Shown: positions 1 to 13,900 of the stretch, piece after piece
How positions within the stretch are numbered: position 1 is the first letter of the stretch
How the letters are laid out: each line of letters begins with the position of its first letter
Source of the DNA: Cranoglanis bouderius
Taxonomy: Eukaryota; Chordata; Actinopteri; Siluriformes; Cranoglanididae
DNA length: 64,000 nt
Reading direction: 5' to 3'
Assembly (NCBI GenBank): GCA_023630585.1
Contig: CM042551.1
Span: forward strand, 20,490,001-20,554,000
Notes under the pieces: model-generated
Seen by the model: the letters and a program-made list of their open reading frames with translations, nothing else
Told to the model about the DNA's origin: nothing
Databases searched by the model: none
Program-made: the position numbers and the translations under genes

Positions 1-627
1 CTTGGATATTTTTTGGCCACTCGAACCATCCTCTTCACAGTGTGTTGAGACAATATAGACACACGTCCAATTCCAGGTTGATTCACAACATTTCCAGTTG
101 ACTGGAACTTCTTAATTATTGCCCTGATGGTGGAAATGGGCATTTTCAATGCTTGTTTTCTTATAGCCACTTCCCATAATGTGAAGCGCAACAACTTTTT
201 GCTGCACATCACAGCTATATTCCTTGATCTTACCCATTGTTATGAATGACTAAGGGAATTTGGCCTGTGTGTTACCTCATATTTATACCCCCGTGAAACA
301 GGAAGTCATGGCTGAACAACTTCCTGTTCCTAGTCACCCAGATGTACTAAAAAATGTCAAATATCAGTGGAAATATACTTCAAATATTTTCCTCATATGA
401 ATTCATAAGGGTGCCAATAATTGTTGCACACATATATTTAACAAAGATATATTTTATATAAGCCCATGTTTTGTTTGCAATTGTTTGTTATCCATGAGAG
501 CAGAGTATTTTTGTGAATTTTTTGAACAGAAGATCAAAACGTTAAACAATAATAATAATAATAAAAGAAAAAAATTCAGTCTTCTTTGCTCATATTTACC
601 AAGGGTGCCGATATGTGAAGGGCACTG
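1..627 (-). mobile_element. Tc1-like transposon, 5' half (cut by window edge)
   Basis: The minus strand reads a start near 239 (MGKIKEYSCDVQQKVVALH) followed, with a frameshift near 150, by a Tc1-type helix-turn-helix region (TIRAIIKKFQSTGNVVNQPG). Transposase therefore begins here and runs off the left edge. The outer end is at about 627 (a cactg end followed by TA). The segment 240-430 is nearly the same as 16170-16360, so this is the same family as the internally deleted copy there. It is not functional as seen. Confidence 0.7.
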
Positions 628-1649
628 TATTTCTAGACATTTTTACTCATTCCTCAAGCTTTTTTATTCTACTGCCAGATAATTTTGCTTCTTTCTAGAA
701 AGAATTGTTTAAAATTAGCAAAATGATCTGCCAATAGAAGTTTAATACTCATATTTGGTTTATTATAATAGGAAAAATGTGATACATTTGACTATATTTA
801 AAATGTTTTCACCTGATATTTTGCATAGACTCTTGCCTTTGGAGCTACTTGTTTGCTTATGTGTCACATCTCTACAAGACCTGCATCGTCAATTTGCTTG
901 GCAGAGGTTAAACAATCAGGGTGGCACATTAACCTAATTAGAACCAAGGAGCACCAGTTTCCTGTAGTGGTCCTTGTCCCCAATTAAACCAAATAAAAAG
1001 GCGGCGGAAAGACAGACACGGACGAAGTCACTGAAAGTCAAGAGATGGAGAATGTAACTCAGTGGCATTAAAAACCACCTGCCATTCCACTATTAAATGT
1101 TCAAATATCCATGTCACTTAGGAAGTAAATCAGCTTGAAATCCTTTTTGCCTTTAACATTTCTGATAATCTCCCCTTTAGCCATTTAGAAAGAAGCACCT
1201 AGTGGAAAAGGTCATTTAAATTCCTTCCGCCTCATTCAGTTGCCCTACTCCCATCAACATTTTTTGTTCTCTGCACAGATACACCATCACCATGAAAATC
1301 TCAGCCTTTGGTGCTGACAGCAGGGTGCACACTGACTTTTTCCACGCAGCTAGAGCTCTGTGTGATGGCCTTTTCTCACCAGCCAAATCTTTCCCCCGCT
1401 GGTCCGGAAGTGCTCGGGCTAACCACATCAGCCAAAACCCACGGAGCTACACAGCAAACAAAAAGCATTCCTCCCGCTTCAGGGAATTTTAGCTAATAAA
1501 TTTTGGAATGATCTGAAAGTAAAGAACAAAAACTGTTTGTTTGTTTTTTTTTATTCCCCCATAATATCAAGACCATTATTCACTGATTAAACTTAGGAAA
1601 TTGATTTATAGTTTAAGCTAAAAGCTCACATGAACATCACACTGAGCAT
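628..1649. other. intergenic, no gene recognised
   Basis: AT-rich sequence with a few short open frames on both strands and no recognisable domain, splice-site set or repeat family. A 70-codon minus frame and a 66-codon plus frame overlap near 1216-1492 and have no supporting features. I see nothing else to annotate. Confidence 0.4.
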
Positions 1650-3093
1650 AAAACATTTTAAAAAAAAGTTATAAATTGATTTGCCTTTTAATGAGTGAAA
1701 TAAGTATTTGACCCCTTCGACTTAGTACTTGGTGGCAAAACCCTCGTTGGCAATCACAGAGGTCAGACGTTTCTTGTAGTTGGCCACCAGGTTTGCACAC
1801 ATCTCAGGAGAGATTTTGTCCCACTCCTCTTTGCAGATCCTCTCCAAGTCATTAAGGTCTCGAGGCTGACGTTTGGCAACTCGAACCTTCAGCTCCCTCC
1901 ACAGATTTTCTATGGGATTAAGGTCTGGAGACTGGCTAGGCCACTCCAGGACCTTAATGTGCTTCTTCTTGAGCCACTCCTTTGTTGCCTTGGCTGTGTG
2001 TTTTGGGTCATTGTCATGCTGGAATACCCATCCACGACCCATTTTCAATGCCCTGGCTGAGGGAAGGAGGTTCTCACCCAAGATTTGATGGTACATGGCC
2101 CCGTCCATCGTCCCTTGGATGCGGTGCAGTTGTCCTGTCCCCTTAGCAGAAAAACACCCCCAAAGCATAATGTTCCCACCTCCATGTTTGATGGTGGGGA
2201 TGGTGTTATGACTTGGGGTCATAGGCAGCATTCCTCCTCCTCCAAACACAGCGAGTTGAGTTGATGCCAAAGAACTCGATTTTGGTCTCATCTGACCACA
2301 ACACTTTCACCCAGTTCTCCTCTGAATCATTCAGACAAACTTCAGACGGGCCTGTACATGTGCTTTCTTGAGCAGGGGGACCTTGCGGGCGCTGCAGGAT
2401 TTCAGTCCTTCACGGCGTAGTGTGTTACCAATTGTTTTCTTGGTGACTATGGCCCCAGCTGCCTTGAGATCATTAACAAGATCCTCCCGTGTAGTTCTGG
2501 GCTGATTCCTCACCGTTCTCATGATCATTGAAACTCCACGAGGTGAGATCTTGCATGCAGCCCCAGACCGAGGGAGACTGACCGTTATTTTGTGTTTCTT
2601 CCAAATAATCGCACCAACTGTTGTCACCTTCTCACCAAGCTGCTTGGCGATGGTCTTGTAGCCCATTCCAGCCTTGTGTAGGTCTACAATCTTGTCCCCG
2701 ACATCCATGGACAGCTCTTTGGTCTTGGTGGAGAGTTTGGAATCTGACTGATTGTTTCTGTGGACAGGTGTCTTTTATACAGGTAACAAACTGAGATTAG
2801 GAGCACTCCCTTTAAGAGAGATCTCCTAATCTCAGCTCATTACCTGTGTAAAAGACACCTGGGAGCCAGAAATCTTGCTGATTGATAGGGGATCAAATAC
2901 TTATTTCCCTCATTAAAATGTAAATCAATTTATAACTTTTTTGAAATGCGTTTTTCTGGATTTTTTTGTTGTTATTCTGTCTCTCACTGTTAAAATACAC
3001 CTACCATTAAAATTATAGACTGATCATTTCTTTGTCAGTGGGCGAACGTACAAAATCAGAAGGGGATAAAATACTCCCCCCCCACTGTATATA
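1650..3093 (-). mobile_element. Tc1-like transposon, 3' inverted repeat truncated
   Basis: A Tc1-like element lies in minus orientation. The right (5') terminal repeat runs from about 2885 to 3093 and ends in a cactgta motif beside TA. The left copy matches only its inner part (about 1655-1715, gttataaattgatttg and aagtatttgacccc), so the outer 3' end has been lost. Inside is a decayed transposase. The boundaries rest on my recognition of the mirrored repeats. Confidence 0.85.
1722..2708 (-). pseudogene. Tc1-like transposase, broken
   Basis: The N-terminal half (2331-2708) has the paired-like helix-turn-helix region beginning MDVGDKIVDLHKAGMGYKT. The C-terminal half (1722-2225) carries the rest of the DDE catalytic domain: HDNDPKHT supplies the second Asp and SPDLNPIENLW the Glu, with 34 residues between them (DD34E). 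The first Asp (WSDETK) is readable near 2280-2300 but in a different frame. At least two frameshifts separate the halves, so no full protein can be made. The three catalytic residues and the terminal GFATKY are still present, so decay is fairly recent. Confidence 0.85.
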
Positions 3094-3163
3094 TAGAGAT
3101 CTATATGTAAACATGTCCAGTTCCAAAAATAAATTATTTTCCCCAAATACAATTCCAATCTTA

Positions 3164-3203
<40 letters not shown>

Positions 3204-3952
3204 TTAGAGCTTTTAAGAATTCATGAAAAGATTCTACAAAAATGTAGAACTGCTCCAAGACTTCCAATATTAACAAGTTTCCTTTAATTTTTTTTTTTTT
3301 TTTTTTTTTTTAAAGTGGGAAATGTATTCAATGCTGGTCAACACTACAGATGTAAAGTAAAGAACACAATGAGGTGTGAACTTAAATAACATTTACTTGC
3401 TGAAGCATAGATCATGAAAACATGGCAGCTCTGTACAAATGGTGCACTTGCTTAGCAGTCATTTTACAGATGAAGTCCATTTGGTTCTTTATGACACAGC
3501 ACTAGTCCATATAGTATATGTAAACTCCAAGAAAGATGCTGCAATATCACTCAGAAAAAAAAAAACAAACAAACAAAACAACAAAAATACAGCAGCATTT
3601 TCAATCTAATTACAGACTAGATAAAGAAAAAAGTAATACGAGTCCAAAAATTCCAAAGAAATATACAAGCTCAGATATGTACACAGCAAATAAACAGGAT
3701 AAATAGAGAGCGTGGGAGAGATTACACTCGACACATCACCAGGTTAGACACGAGAGTGATTTGTAGATTCCATCATGAATTGCAGCACACCAGAGATATT
3801 CAGTGACCACAATCGCAATGTCAGGCAGATTAAGCAAGTCACAGATCTGGTACTTGTAATCCAGCCATGTTCTAGTCAGTAAGAATTCCTCCCCCACAGG
3901 AGTCAAGATGGAGCTGGCACAGTTGCAGAAGTAATAGCAATAACGATTTAAG

Positions 3953-3985
<33 letters not shown>

Positions 3986-4212
3986 CATCATGTTTGAGCA
4001 CAGGTCCGGCCTGCTCCAGACTATCAGTTATTCCAGTACTAAAATAAAAAAGGCAGGCAAATGAGATAAAGCACTTTTCCTCAAAGCTAACCAGCCCCCT
4101 CTGCTGGTGGTACAGGGGCTAGTACTGAGTGAAGATAAGGGTGGGTAACGGCAAAACTAGACTGAACTGGGAGTAAGAAGGAAGACAAAGTAAGGATACT
4201 GACCTGTTTTTT

Positions 4213-4245
<33 letters not shown>

Positions 4246-4925
4246 CTAGTGAGGAAAGGACAGAAGGAGGAAGGCAAATTTCACGTGACTCGCATCATCC
4301 AAGTGCAACACACAACACTTCGTGCAGGAAACCTGGACTTGTGACGGAAGAAGTGGGAAGGGGACTGGGACAGCTTTAACACAGGAATACAGATCAAACA
4401 TGGTGAAGCAAAGAACACGGACGAACAGAGCAGCTACCGTTACTGCTGCTGCTGGGACAGACGACAAGCACACTGATCACACGCAGACCTGAGACTCACA
4501 CACACACACACACACACACACCACGTCAAGAACCATGACCCTATTCAGGACTCTATTCATGAATGCTACTCAACTATATACAGAACAGTTAAAGGGGAGT
4601 CTGATTAAAAAAAAAAAAAAAGAAAAGAAAAGAAAAAAAAAAAAAAAAACGAGGAAGGAGATGTTTTCTTTGTGAGGTACCTGCGGTCTTAGCGTTAATG
4701 AAACAGAAAACTTAAAAAGGCAAATTAAAGAAGTTAAATTAAAAATAAGGAAATAAAATAATTTACATGCGCACTGAAATCATTCACAAACAAAACTCCC
4801 ACTGATGGGCACGGAAAAGGCCAACAGGATGTTTCCTGGATCCTGCATTCCCAAACGCCACACACGCTCTCAGTCCCTCACCGACCGCTAGCGGGGGTCA
4901 ACAACGGCACCGATGAGCAAGGGGG
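3094..4925 (-). other. presumed raver1 3' UTR and downstream sequence
   Basis: This stretch lies directly downstream of the raver1 stop codon on the minus strand and holds no gene of its own. It contains an (ATT)n run at 3172-3201, long T or A tracts at 3290-3312, 3953-3983, 4216-4243 and 4608-4650, and a CA microsatellite at 4498-4520. The non-repetitive sequence between 3320 and 4900 is a plausible 3' UTR. I see no unambiguous polyadenylation signal, so the transcript end is unknown. Confidence 0.4.
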
Positions 4926-7900
4926 TTAAAATATGCGCTTCCGTTTCAGGTAGGAGTCGGCATAGTGACCCCCGAGCCCCTGAGAATGCTGACCCACGTA
5001 GCCACCCTCTGGACTGGGCTCTGGAGATGGAATCAGCCGCGAGAAGAGGCGCTTCTGTCCTCCTACGGGAGTCTAAAGCAGAAATAAGGGAGTATGCGAG
5101 TGCAGATAAAGCCATTACCTGAGGGATTAATAGGGATGGCACAGACACTGAAAGCTAACCTACCTTAGTTCCACTTCCAGGAGCAGCAGAGAAAACACTG
5201 GAGTGACCCATGGGAGGCATTCCCACTGCCTAGTCAAGCAGAAAGACATAAATGTTTCTAAAAAAAGGAGTCAGTTACTTGTGCACCTATTTAAAAACAA
5301 CAATATCCTTGGCCAAGAAGCATTTTAATGATTTACATGCTTTCTCCTTACAGTGGGGTGCAAGGTTGAAGGTATTGGCAGCTCAACAACAAAATAAAAA
5401 TCAATAGACAAGGAGTCAATGTTTTCCCCTCACGCTTTAACATCCAACGTTATCAGCAGCTCTGAAGGCAGTTTTGTAGATGGAGTGTACCTTATTGAGC
5501 TGGGTGGAGGGCACAGTCCCAGGGGCACCAAAGCTGAAGTAGGAGGAGGCAGGAGGGCTAGACGGGTAAGTGAAGGGAGATGTTCTCTCACTGATGGCTC
5601 CATGTCTCGAGTGCTGCAAAGAACGAGGAGACATTAGTCTCCAAACTACAGCATATTCCTCAGCACTGCCGAGCTCACTCAAACATGTCATGGCTGACTG
5701 GCTAGATTTGGAGTAATGAGGAAAACTGAGTACATTTTCATTCGGTACCAATGTTTTATTCTGGACTTTTGCACTGTAACCATGAGAGATGAAACATACA
5801 CTACTCATTTCCAAACCTTTGCCAATGCACGTTCCTGTTGTACATACACATGTTCTTGCGTTACTGTGGTGGTTATAAAGTCAAGTATTGAAAAGAGCGA
5901 TAGTGAGTAGGGAGTGTCGTTTTTTGAAATGTTAAACAGTAACATTACTGAATCATGAAAGCTGGAGTTGGTAGCAGAGCTGATGATGCATCACATATGC
6001 TTATATCAGTGGTTCTGAACCCAGGGGTGGGGGTGGTCGCAAATCGGTAGCAGGGGTGTCGCAGGAAAACTTTTATTGTACACAATTGTAAACAGAATCC
6101 ACTGGCATATTTTTGGATATCCGTGCACACCGAACACCGAGAACTTAGTGACCTCGCATTGAGAAGGGGGGAAAAAAAAACAAACAAACCAACAACTCAC
6201 TCCCATTTGCATCGATCCATCTCTGTGAGGCTGGTTTTTCAGTGCTGGTGTACCCAAAGAACAAGTATAGAGCCAGACTCATGGTCGAAGACAGTTTGCA
6301 TCTTTTCCTCAGCCCTACTGAGCTACGACTGGACCGCCTCATCCTCTATTAAAGCCCAACCATCCCACTGGGTGCAACATGTAGTCCACAACATGGGGTT
6401 AAGAACCGCTGGTTTATATGAACAAACCAGCTCTGCAAGTGACTCATGGTCTGATATGACAGTTGTTAGGCAGAAGCTAGCTTTTACCCATAGCTGACAA
6501 CAGCACCCCCTTGCTGCAACTCTCCGAATGTAGTTTGTGCTTGCATTGCTATAAACTTCTGAATGCTTGACACAAGTTGTGTATCTCGATGCGTAAACGT
6601 TCACATAAATACACACAGGGTTTGTTTCAGCCCTGAGGATTACAGCTGACAGGTCATCACTGCATGCCTAAATCACACCCATGTTCCAGACATCAAACTG
6701 ATTTGCTTATTTGTTCTCTGGCCTCATACCACTGCGCAGCTGAATTCTCGATTCTGATTGGTCAGAAAATTGATTAATTTTCGATAGCAGCAGTGCTGAC
6801 CGTAAGGTGTATTTCAGGTTTATATAATTACAGCACACTTGGTCTTGTTTTATTCATTACTTACACAATCATTACTTCTGATCTCAACCCAATTGGCTGA
6901 AATTCATTCTAGCCAAATCCTCATCACTTTACTGACCGACAGTTTAACTGTACATTGAGTTTTGTAGATGAACAAACTACAGCCCATGGCAGTTTTAACC
7001 ACTGCAGTCAAAATGAGGGCAGTCACCATTTGTCATTTACCGCCTTCTATTTTTAACACGTTTAATTATTCATTTAGCCATATGGTGGATGAACACATTC
7101 ATCAAATTCAGCAGTGCGCTGGATACATTTCCTCACTAGATGCAGGGATATTATCCACAGAGGCTGGGATGGGGTTTGGCCTTTTTCTACCAAACTTGAT
7201 AACTATATTAGCAGAAGAGATGGCTAATGAAACTTACAGACTAGCTGCTAGTTTACAGGCTCAGCAAAAACATATCAATTATAGATGAGTCACAGCTATG
7301 ATGTTATTCACGATAACACTCTCGTGTCCTGTTGCTCAAGTATGATTTATTGACAACTATAAAAATCGGAAAACAGCAGAATCACGCTCTCTCTCTCCTG
7401 CATGTAGTTCAGACCCTCTCTGTGTAAGGATCTGGGCCAGACCAAGTATATGTGGAAATTTAGGAAAGTTAGGCTTGTCAGATGATTGAGTTACACTTTG
7501 ATTTGTATGTTTTTTTCCTTTTAAATACAGACTTATTCTGCTTATATGAAACCGGCTCCAATAATTTGCATATAAACAATCTGTGACTTAGTTAAACAGT
7601 TTACACAATGCTAGACTGGATCTGACTCGTTAGCAACATTATAACTGTGTAACTTAATGAAACCATGAGGCTAGAGGCAAATAAACACCATATGCGCACA
7701 GGGTACATTAACATTCTCAGAGTAAAGGGGAAAAATAAGGCACATTTAATCTGAGACCAAACTATTGCTTTAATGTTGCCAACAAAGAAAGGCAGCCAGT
7801 GAAGGACCTGTTTTTAATGTAGGCCTTTATAATTCCTGACTGAAATAACGGAGCCGAGCGATACCTGAGCTCCAAAGGCCAGATGTTCTGTGCTGTCCTG

Positions 7901-10900
7901 AGTCTCCAGCTGCTCATACAGGTGAGAGAGGGGGTCCTGGAGAAGGTTACAGGTGAAAAATGTAAGGAAAGGGCATAATAAATGTGGTTACAAGAAAATA
8001 ATCCACACCAGTGTGCTGTGATGCGACAAGACATGAAGTGGCGTTAACGTTACTACTCTGAACATAACTGCACGGTCTGGAGTGCGTTATTCCACTTATA
8101 CCACAGAGATTTGCAAGAAATGACAATGTTTAACTTATTAATGAATGACATCACATTTTAACGATTTATAGAGAAGGTTTAATGTTATGGAAGGTCTGAG
8201 AGACAAGTTAGTTCCTGTTCTCATTTACTTTATAAAAATCTGTTGGTTATTAGATTGTGTGGAGCGTCCGCCATACAAGTCCCTGAGTATGAGCTGTTAC
8301 TATAGAAACAATAACATAATAGAACGAGCACATTAATGTTACAGCTGGAACTACCGGCCGAGCCATGTGGTTATACAGAAATAATGCACACCTCCTGACC
8401 AATCAGATTCAAGTATCAAAACAGCACTGTGATATAAACCAAGTTATGCTAACCTGGTGTACCGCTGGGAACTCATACGAGTCTTGGCAGCGTAGGTTAT
8501 AATTTGAGTGGATGCTCTGGAGGGGTCGCTGGTTAGCCATGCCACCTAGCATTGGTCTCTTCCGGTACGGGTGGGGCCTGGAGTTGGCAACTACACAAAC
8601 ATGGACACACACAAATACAATATATAGATAAGAGAAGAAGAAAAAGAAAAAAGAAAAAAAAAAAAGGAATAAGGACCACAGGAGAAGGGAAAAAAACACC
8701 ACCACACAACAGACAACTTACCAGAGGAGGGGAATATACTGGGTGCGTTCAGAAAGGGGTTTTTGGACACTCCAATTTCTTTGGGTGGCTCTCCTAATAA
8801 AGATGCCTAAATATAAAAGGGAAACGATGAAAAGCTTTTGCTATATATGAATTGCATCTATTGATATGTAATCATATTGAAAAGTTGACTGTGTACAGGC
8901 CCAAATGCACTTTACAGATAAATAAAAGCATTGACATTTCAGTTAGAATATTAACCAGCTCAGAAGTATAAACTCCCACAGACATAAATCATGTCTGTAT
9001 GACTGTAATATTTGTTCCATCAAATATTTCACAGAAGGTGAAAAACTACCCAAGATAAGGGTCACAGTGCTTTTTTTATTTTTATTTTCATCCAATTCTT
9101 TTCGGAGCTCTACTCTATGCTAGTTATCCGAACGGCTAAAATCTGCCAAAATATGCCACCCAGTCAACAGAGGTGAATGGTATAAGTCATCTCATCAGTA
9201 GTAGACTGATTCAGCAACACATCCTGCTTAAATCAATCATCAGTGCTGATGCGCTACATGAAAACAAGCTATCTCCCAGAAATTAAGGCCGTGCAGCTAA
9301 CAAAAGGCTTTTCCCCCTCACCGGGGACAGTGTGGACCCATCTCCTCCTAGCACACTCCCCAGAAGTGGACCGCTCAAGCCCTGTAGTGCAGGAGAAGGG
9401 TTTGTGAGAAAACTATTCGGTGTGGTTGCAGACTCTGGCTCCCTCCCTAGTGTCCGGCCCAGAGGTGGGGGATTTATGGGGCCTAAAGGCTCTTGCATGC
9501 CCAAGCCAGGAGCCATGGCACCTGCGTCAGACAGAACAGAGAGAATTAACACCACTGGTCTAGGCAGCAGAATAAAGAAATACTGACCAAATAACACAAG
9601 GCCCAAAATTAATACAGTGGAAGTTAATCTTTTTGGTGTACCATGAGGTAGATCTCCCAGCATGTTAACGCCGTGTTGAAGAGGGAGAGCAGCCAAAGGG
9701 TTTTCACCGAGCAGTCCAGCCTGCTGATCAAAAACAAACAGAAAACCACATTAGCATCTCAGTACAGACAGCATAGGCTCAAGTACAAGAGACCAAAACA
9801 ACACTGCAACAAAGCTGACCAAACATTTCGGATCTGATTAAGTGCAGACGGAACAAACGAAGCTACGGCCAGAAAACTGAGAACTGGATTGAGCTGAAAT
9901 TGTTTCAGGTCATTAAAAATCATGGGCTTTGGTTTGCGTTACTGCTTGGGCCTGAAGCACAGAAAAGGAAAAGCACCGATTTAGACCCTCTCTTTACTCC
10001 AATTCGTTTCATGCATCTTGTATCAGGACTTTATTCTGATACGCTCATAACCATAAAGAAATGCAGCTCGAAATGGCCAAATTAAAATTCTGTGGCTGTG
10101 CTGCATGCAGTGAGCAGTTTAGCTCATTACATTTGTCCACAAAATTCCAGCACTGCTCCTTGATGTAAAGAGCATCAGGGAAAAACATGGTTGCCACAGC
10201 AAAATAAATCAATGTAAGCATTTCTGCATAATGTTTTAAAAATAAGAAGTCACAACACAGCACCCAATTTAGCAACCATAATCTATGTGCATTAAAGACA
10301 AAGTGCATTAATACCTGTGATCAGGGCACAAAATCTCTGACCAAACTTAATCCCCAGCTCTGAATCAAAGTGCCTCATACTATTTAAGTGTGTTGAAGAT
10401 TAAACAGGGCAATAGGCATAAAGAACAGTTTAGGTGCCATGATAGCAGCTTTGCTGCCGTCCATTCAGGTTAGGTGCAGAGGTTGAGTGCTGTTAAATTT
10501 GACTGGTCAGGTGGTGAGTGTTATTTTTGTAGAACAGCATGGCTCGTAACATGAACATTTAATATTAATGCACTTGTTCTAATGAGTTATTGTTTCTATA
10601 GATACAAAAACATTTGTAAATTAAAAAAAAAAAAAAAATCTGACATTTACAGAAAATTGTAAAATTTCCCAGCACAGGATGGTTTCTTGGTAAAATGACA
10701 AGAAGGAGAGAAAAAGGAGGGGAAGGGAGGAAAAGAGAGAAAGGGAGAGCGGGGGGAGGGGAAGGGAAGGGAGCAGAGGGGATAGAGAGAGAAGTGAAAT
10801 GGGGATAGAGAGGGAGGAAGGGAAAGGGGGAGCAGGAACTAACTCCTCTCTCTGTCGTTCCATTAAATCCAACTATAAACCATTAAATTGTGTGCCGTGT

Positions 10901-13900
10901 CATTCATTAATAAATTAAACAGTGCATCAGATCGCTGTGGTATAAGGGCAATAAAACAGACCGTGTGGTTATATAAAAATAAGAGTTTGGGATTACTGCG
11001 GTTCACATAGTTTATGTTATTATCCTGTTAGACAGACTTTAATAATTCATAGGCTACAGTGCATGAAAACATCAGGTATTTCATATCCGTTCATAAGTTA
11101 AACACATAAGTTAAGTGGTGAAGTAAAGTTAAAGGTGTTACAGATGACGCTTAGAGAACTTTAACCAGGTGTTATATACAGTTCAGATTTTCTTCCTGAA
11201 GTGGTGCGAGGGATCACGTTTATATCCAGGTCTTACGATTCTTTACACTTCAGTTTCACAGATATAACCAGGATAAAGACGTATGTAACGCCCAGGGGTA
11301 ACCGGTGTCTGTGGTCCGAGGAAGCTGGCTTGACCTCCAGGCAATATATACATGACACGACATATAAATGTCTACCCGTTACAAGCTGATGACCTCAATA
11401 TACCATTCTGTAGCTATCAAGCCTCACTGTGTACATGTTGCCTGTCTCTACCTAGTACACCACACCGCAAACTCACAGCACCACTCACACAGGGGGGCAG
11501 ACGGCTTTCGGTACTGTGCAGAACCTGTGCCCAAAGAAGAGGGTTTCCTAGAAAGGCTTGCTAGGGAGAATGGGAGAGTAAGGACTAATGAAACTAATTA
11601 AAAAGAGCAGCACAGATCATAAGAGGCAACAAAATTAAATAAATGAATAAATAAGAAGAACGGACATAAGTGTTCAAGATTATCCAATACCTGCTGGACT
11701 TGGTTCTGAAGCAGCAGCTGCATCAGAGCGGCAGAGAGAGCGGGGTTATTGAGCAGTGGCAACACCGGGGCTGCACCGAGCAGACCTACACACACACACA
11801 CACGTTTAATGCATCCATAACAGGTTCTTCATGCTGAGCAGATATTCAGCTAGAGAACACACATCAGGATCAGTACCTTGTTTGTGTCCTTGATTGAGAG
11901 GAGCCAGCAGCAATTTCAGGGTCGCCGGGTTGCTCAAACTCGAAAGTATTTGCATGGCACTAGGTTCAGGAAGGAGGCCCTTTCCTCTGTTTATAGCCTG
12001 TATTTATTTATAAAAAATAAATAAATAATAAAAATTAAAAAAACTCTACTCATGAGAGTCATTAAAATAATTTTAAAAAAAAGCTAAATGATGAATTAGT
12101 GCAGAAAAGGGACGATACCAGAGTCTGTGCAGCAATAAGTGCTGCCAGCATGCTCCTGCCTGGAGGTCCGGGAGCACAGAAGGACACGCGAACAGGGCTA
12201 CCACCTACAGGCCTTCCATCAGTTAATCGCTGCACCTCTTCAGCCATCTCTGGCGTGGAATACTCCAAAATGGCAAACCGCCGAAAACTGCCATCTTGTC
12301 CCTGAGCGAGCTGAGAGAACACACACACACACACACACACAATTATTGACTAATGTGAGCACACTCACATGAACCATCACAATACGAATATTCACCTACC
12401 TGCTGGAAACAGTCATGAAGTGTGTTAGCTAATGAAATAAGTGTGTGCGCGAGAGAGAGAGAGAGAGAGAGAGAGAGCACACACTGGGCAATATGGCCAA
12501 ATTTATCAGGATATTTTTCTTCATATCATTCAATACCGATATTTATCACGTTATACATTCACATTTGTACACTGCACTTTTTTTTTTTCTTTTTTTTTTA
12601 ATTTCCAAGTTGCCAGCCAGAGTACTTTGAAAAGAAAAAGGTAAATCCTAAACAGTCAGAATAGTCTCTTCAAAACTGCACTGTGGGCCCAGAGACAGTC
12701 AAAGCAATGGGATTTGAAGTGTAACAAAAAGGTTAAAATATACTATAGAGTTCATCAATTGAGTGCAGTTGGATATGAATATTAAAAGATAAGATCGTTT
12801 TAATGCTTCATAAGACCAGTCTAGTATTCAGATATCATTCAGGGGGCAAAGGAGGCCTTGTGACTGAGGAATGATACTGTATTCATGTTCAGGAGAGAGA
12901 AAATTTAGAAAAGCTTGATTGAACCATTTTTTAAAATATTTTCCTTAAAGTGAAAAAGACATAACTATTGATTACTATAGTAATTTACTTGTCTTTCCCA
13001 GTCATCCATGACATCTCTGAACAATTCACACAATTTGAACAAATCTTTTCTTATTATGAAAGGCTCATAACAACCCGATTAATAAAGCTAAAGTTAGAAG
13101 GGAGAAAAGTTATGGTATAAAGGTGCTCTGGAACCACGTTAACTTATGCAGCATATCATGTCCACTCAGGTGTGGGGAAAATAGGCAACACAGGCTTATA
13201 TGCAACCGGGGGGGGGCCTCCAACCGATCACTCGTTCGTGGGAGAACCGCTAAATGCATTTCCCTTGATAAGATGTAATAAACAAGGAGAAAATACTAGA
13301 TGCATTCGCCTATATTCAAGATATTTTCACTTGTTAAGATCATCTTTACAGTGCAGTGCCCCTACATACACACAATTCATGAAAACAATGGTTGGACAAT
13401 ATGTATAATATTGATATTTACAAAAAAAAAAAACCGCTATCAGGTAGTTGATTTGATCAAGTTTCACTTGATTCATTTTCAGGTTAAACACTATACAGAC
13501 TAATGTGATTATAATCACTGTTTGACCATAATGAAAAATATGATTAGTATTGACCATCTTACTTATCTGGGCACATCATGCTCAAAAGAGTAGGGACCAC
13601 AGAACTTGTTCATTTCAATAAGAGAGAGGAAATATTCCCCTCTAACAAACTCCAATTTTCTGTTCACAAATAAAGAACAATGGTAGCAGGCATGAAGCCA
13701 CGCATGTTTGCAGTGTGTGTTGTGACGTACGAAAAGACGAGCTGCTCTCTCCCATTCCAGAAAGAGCCACGGGCCAGAGGGCCTGCTGACTGACAGCACT
13801 CAGCCCAGTCAGCTGCTCATCTCCATACAAACCATCAGAGCTCATTACCATAGAAACTGAGGACAACCTCGGGAAAAGCAGGCCAAAGGTTACAGCCCAT

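Noticed and set aside
6968..7288. 106-codon plus-strand open frame in raver1 intron 11
   Set aside because: No domain, lies in a dispersed repeat, antisense to the gene and without splice support.
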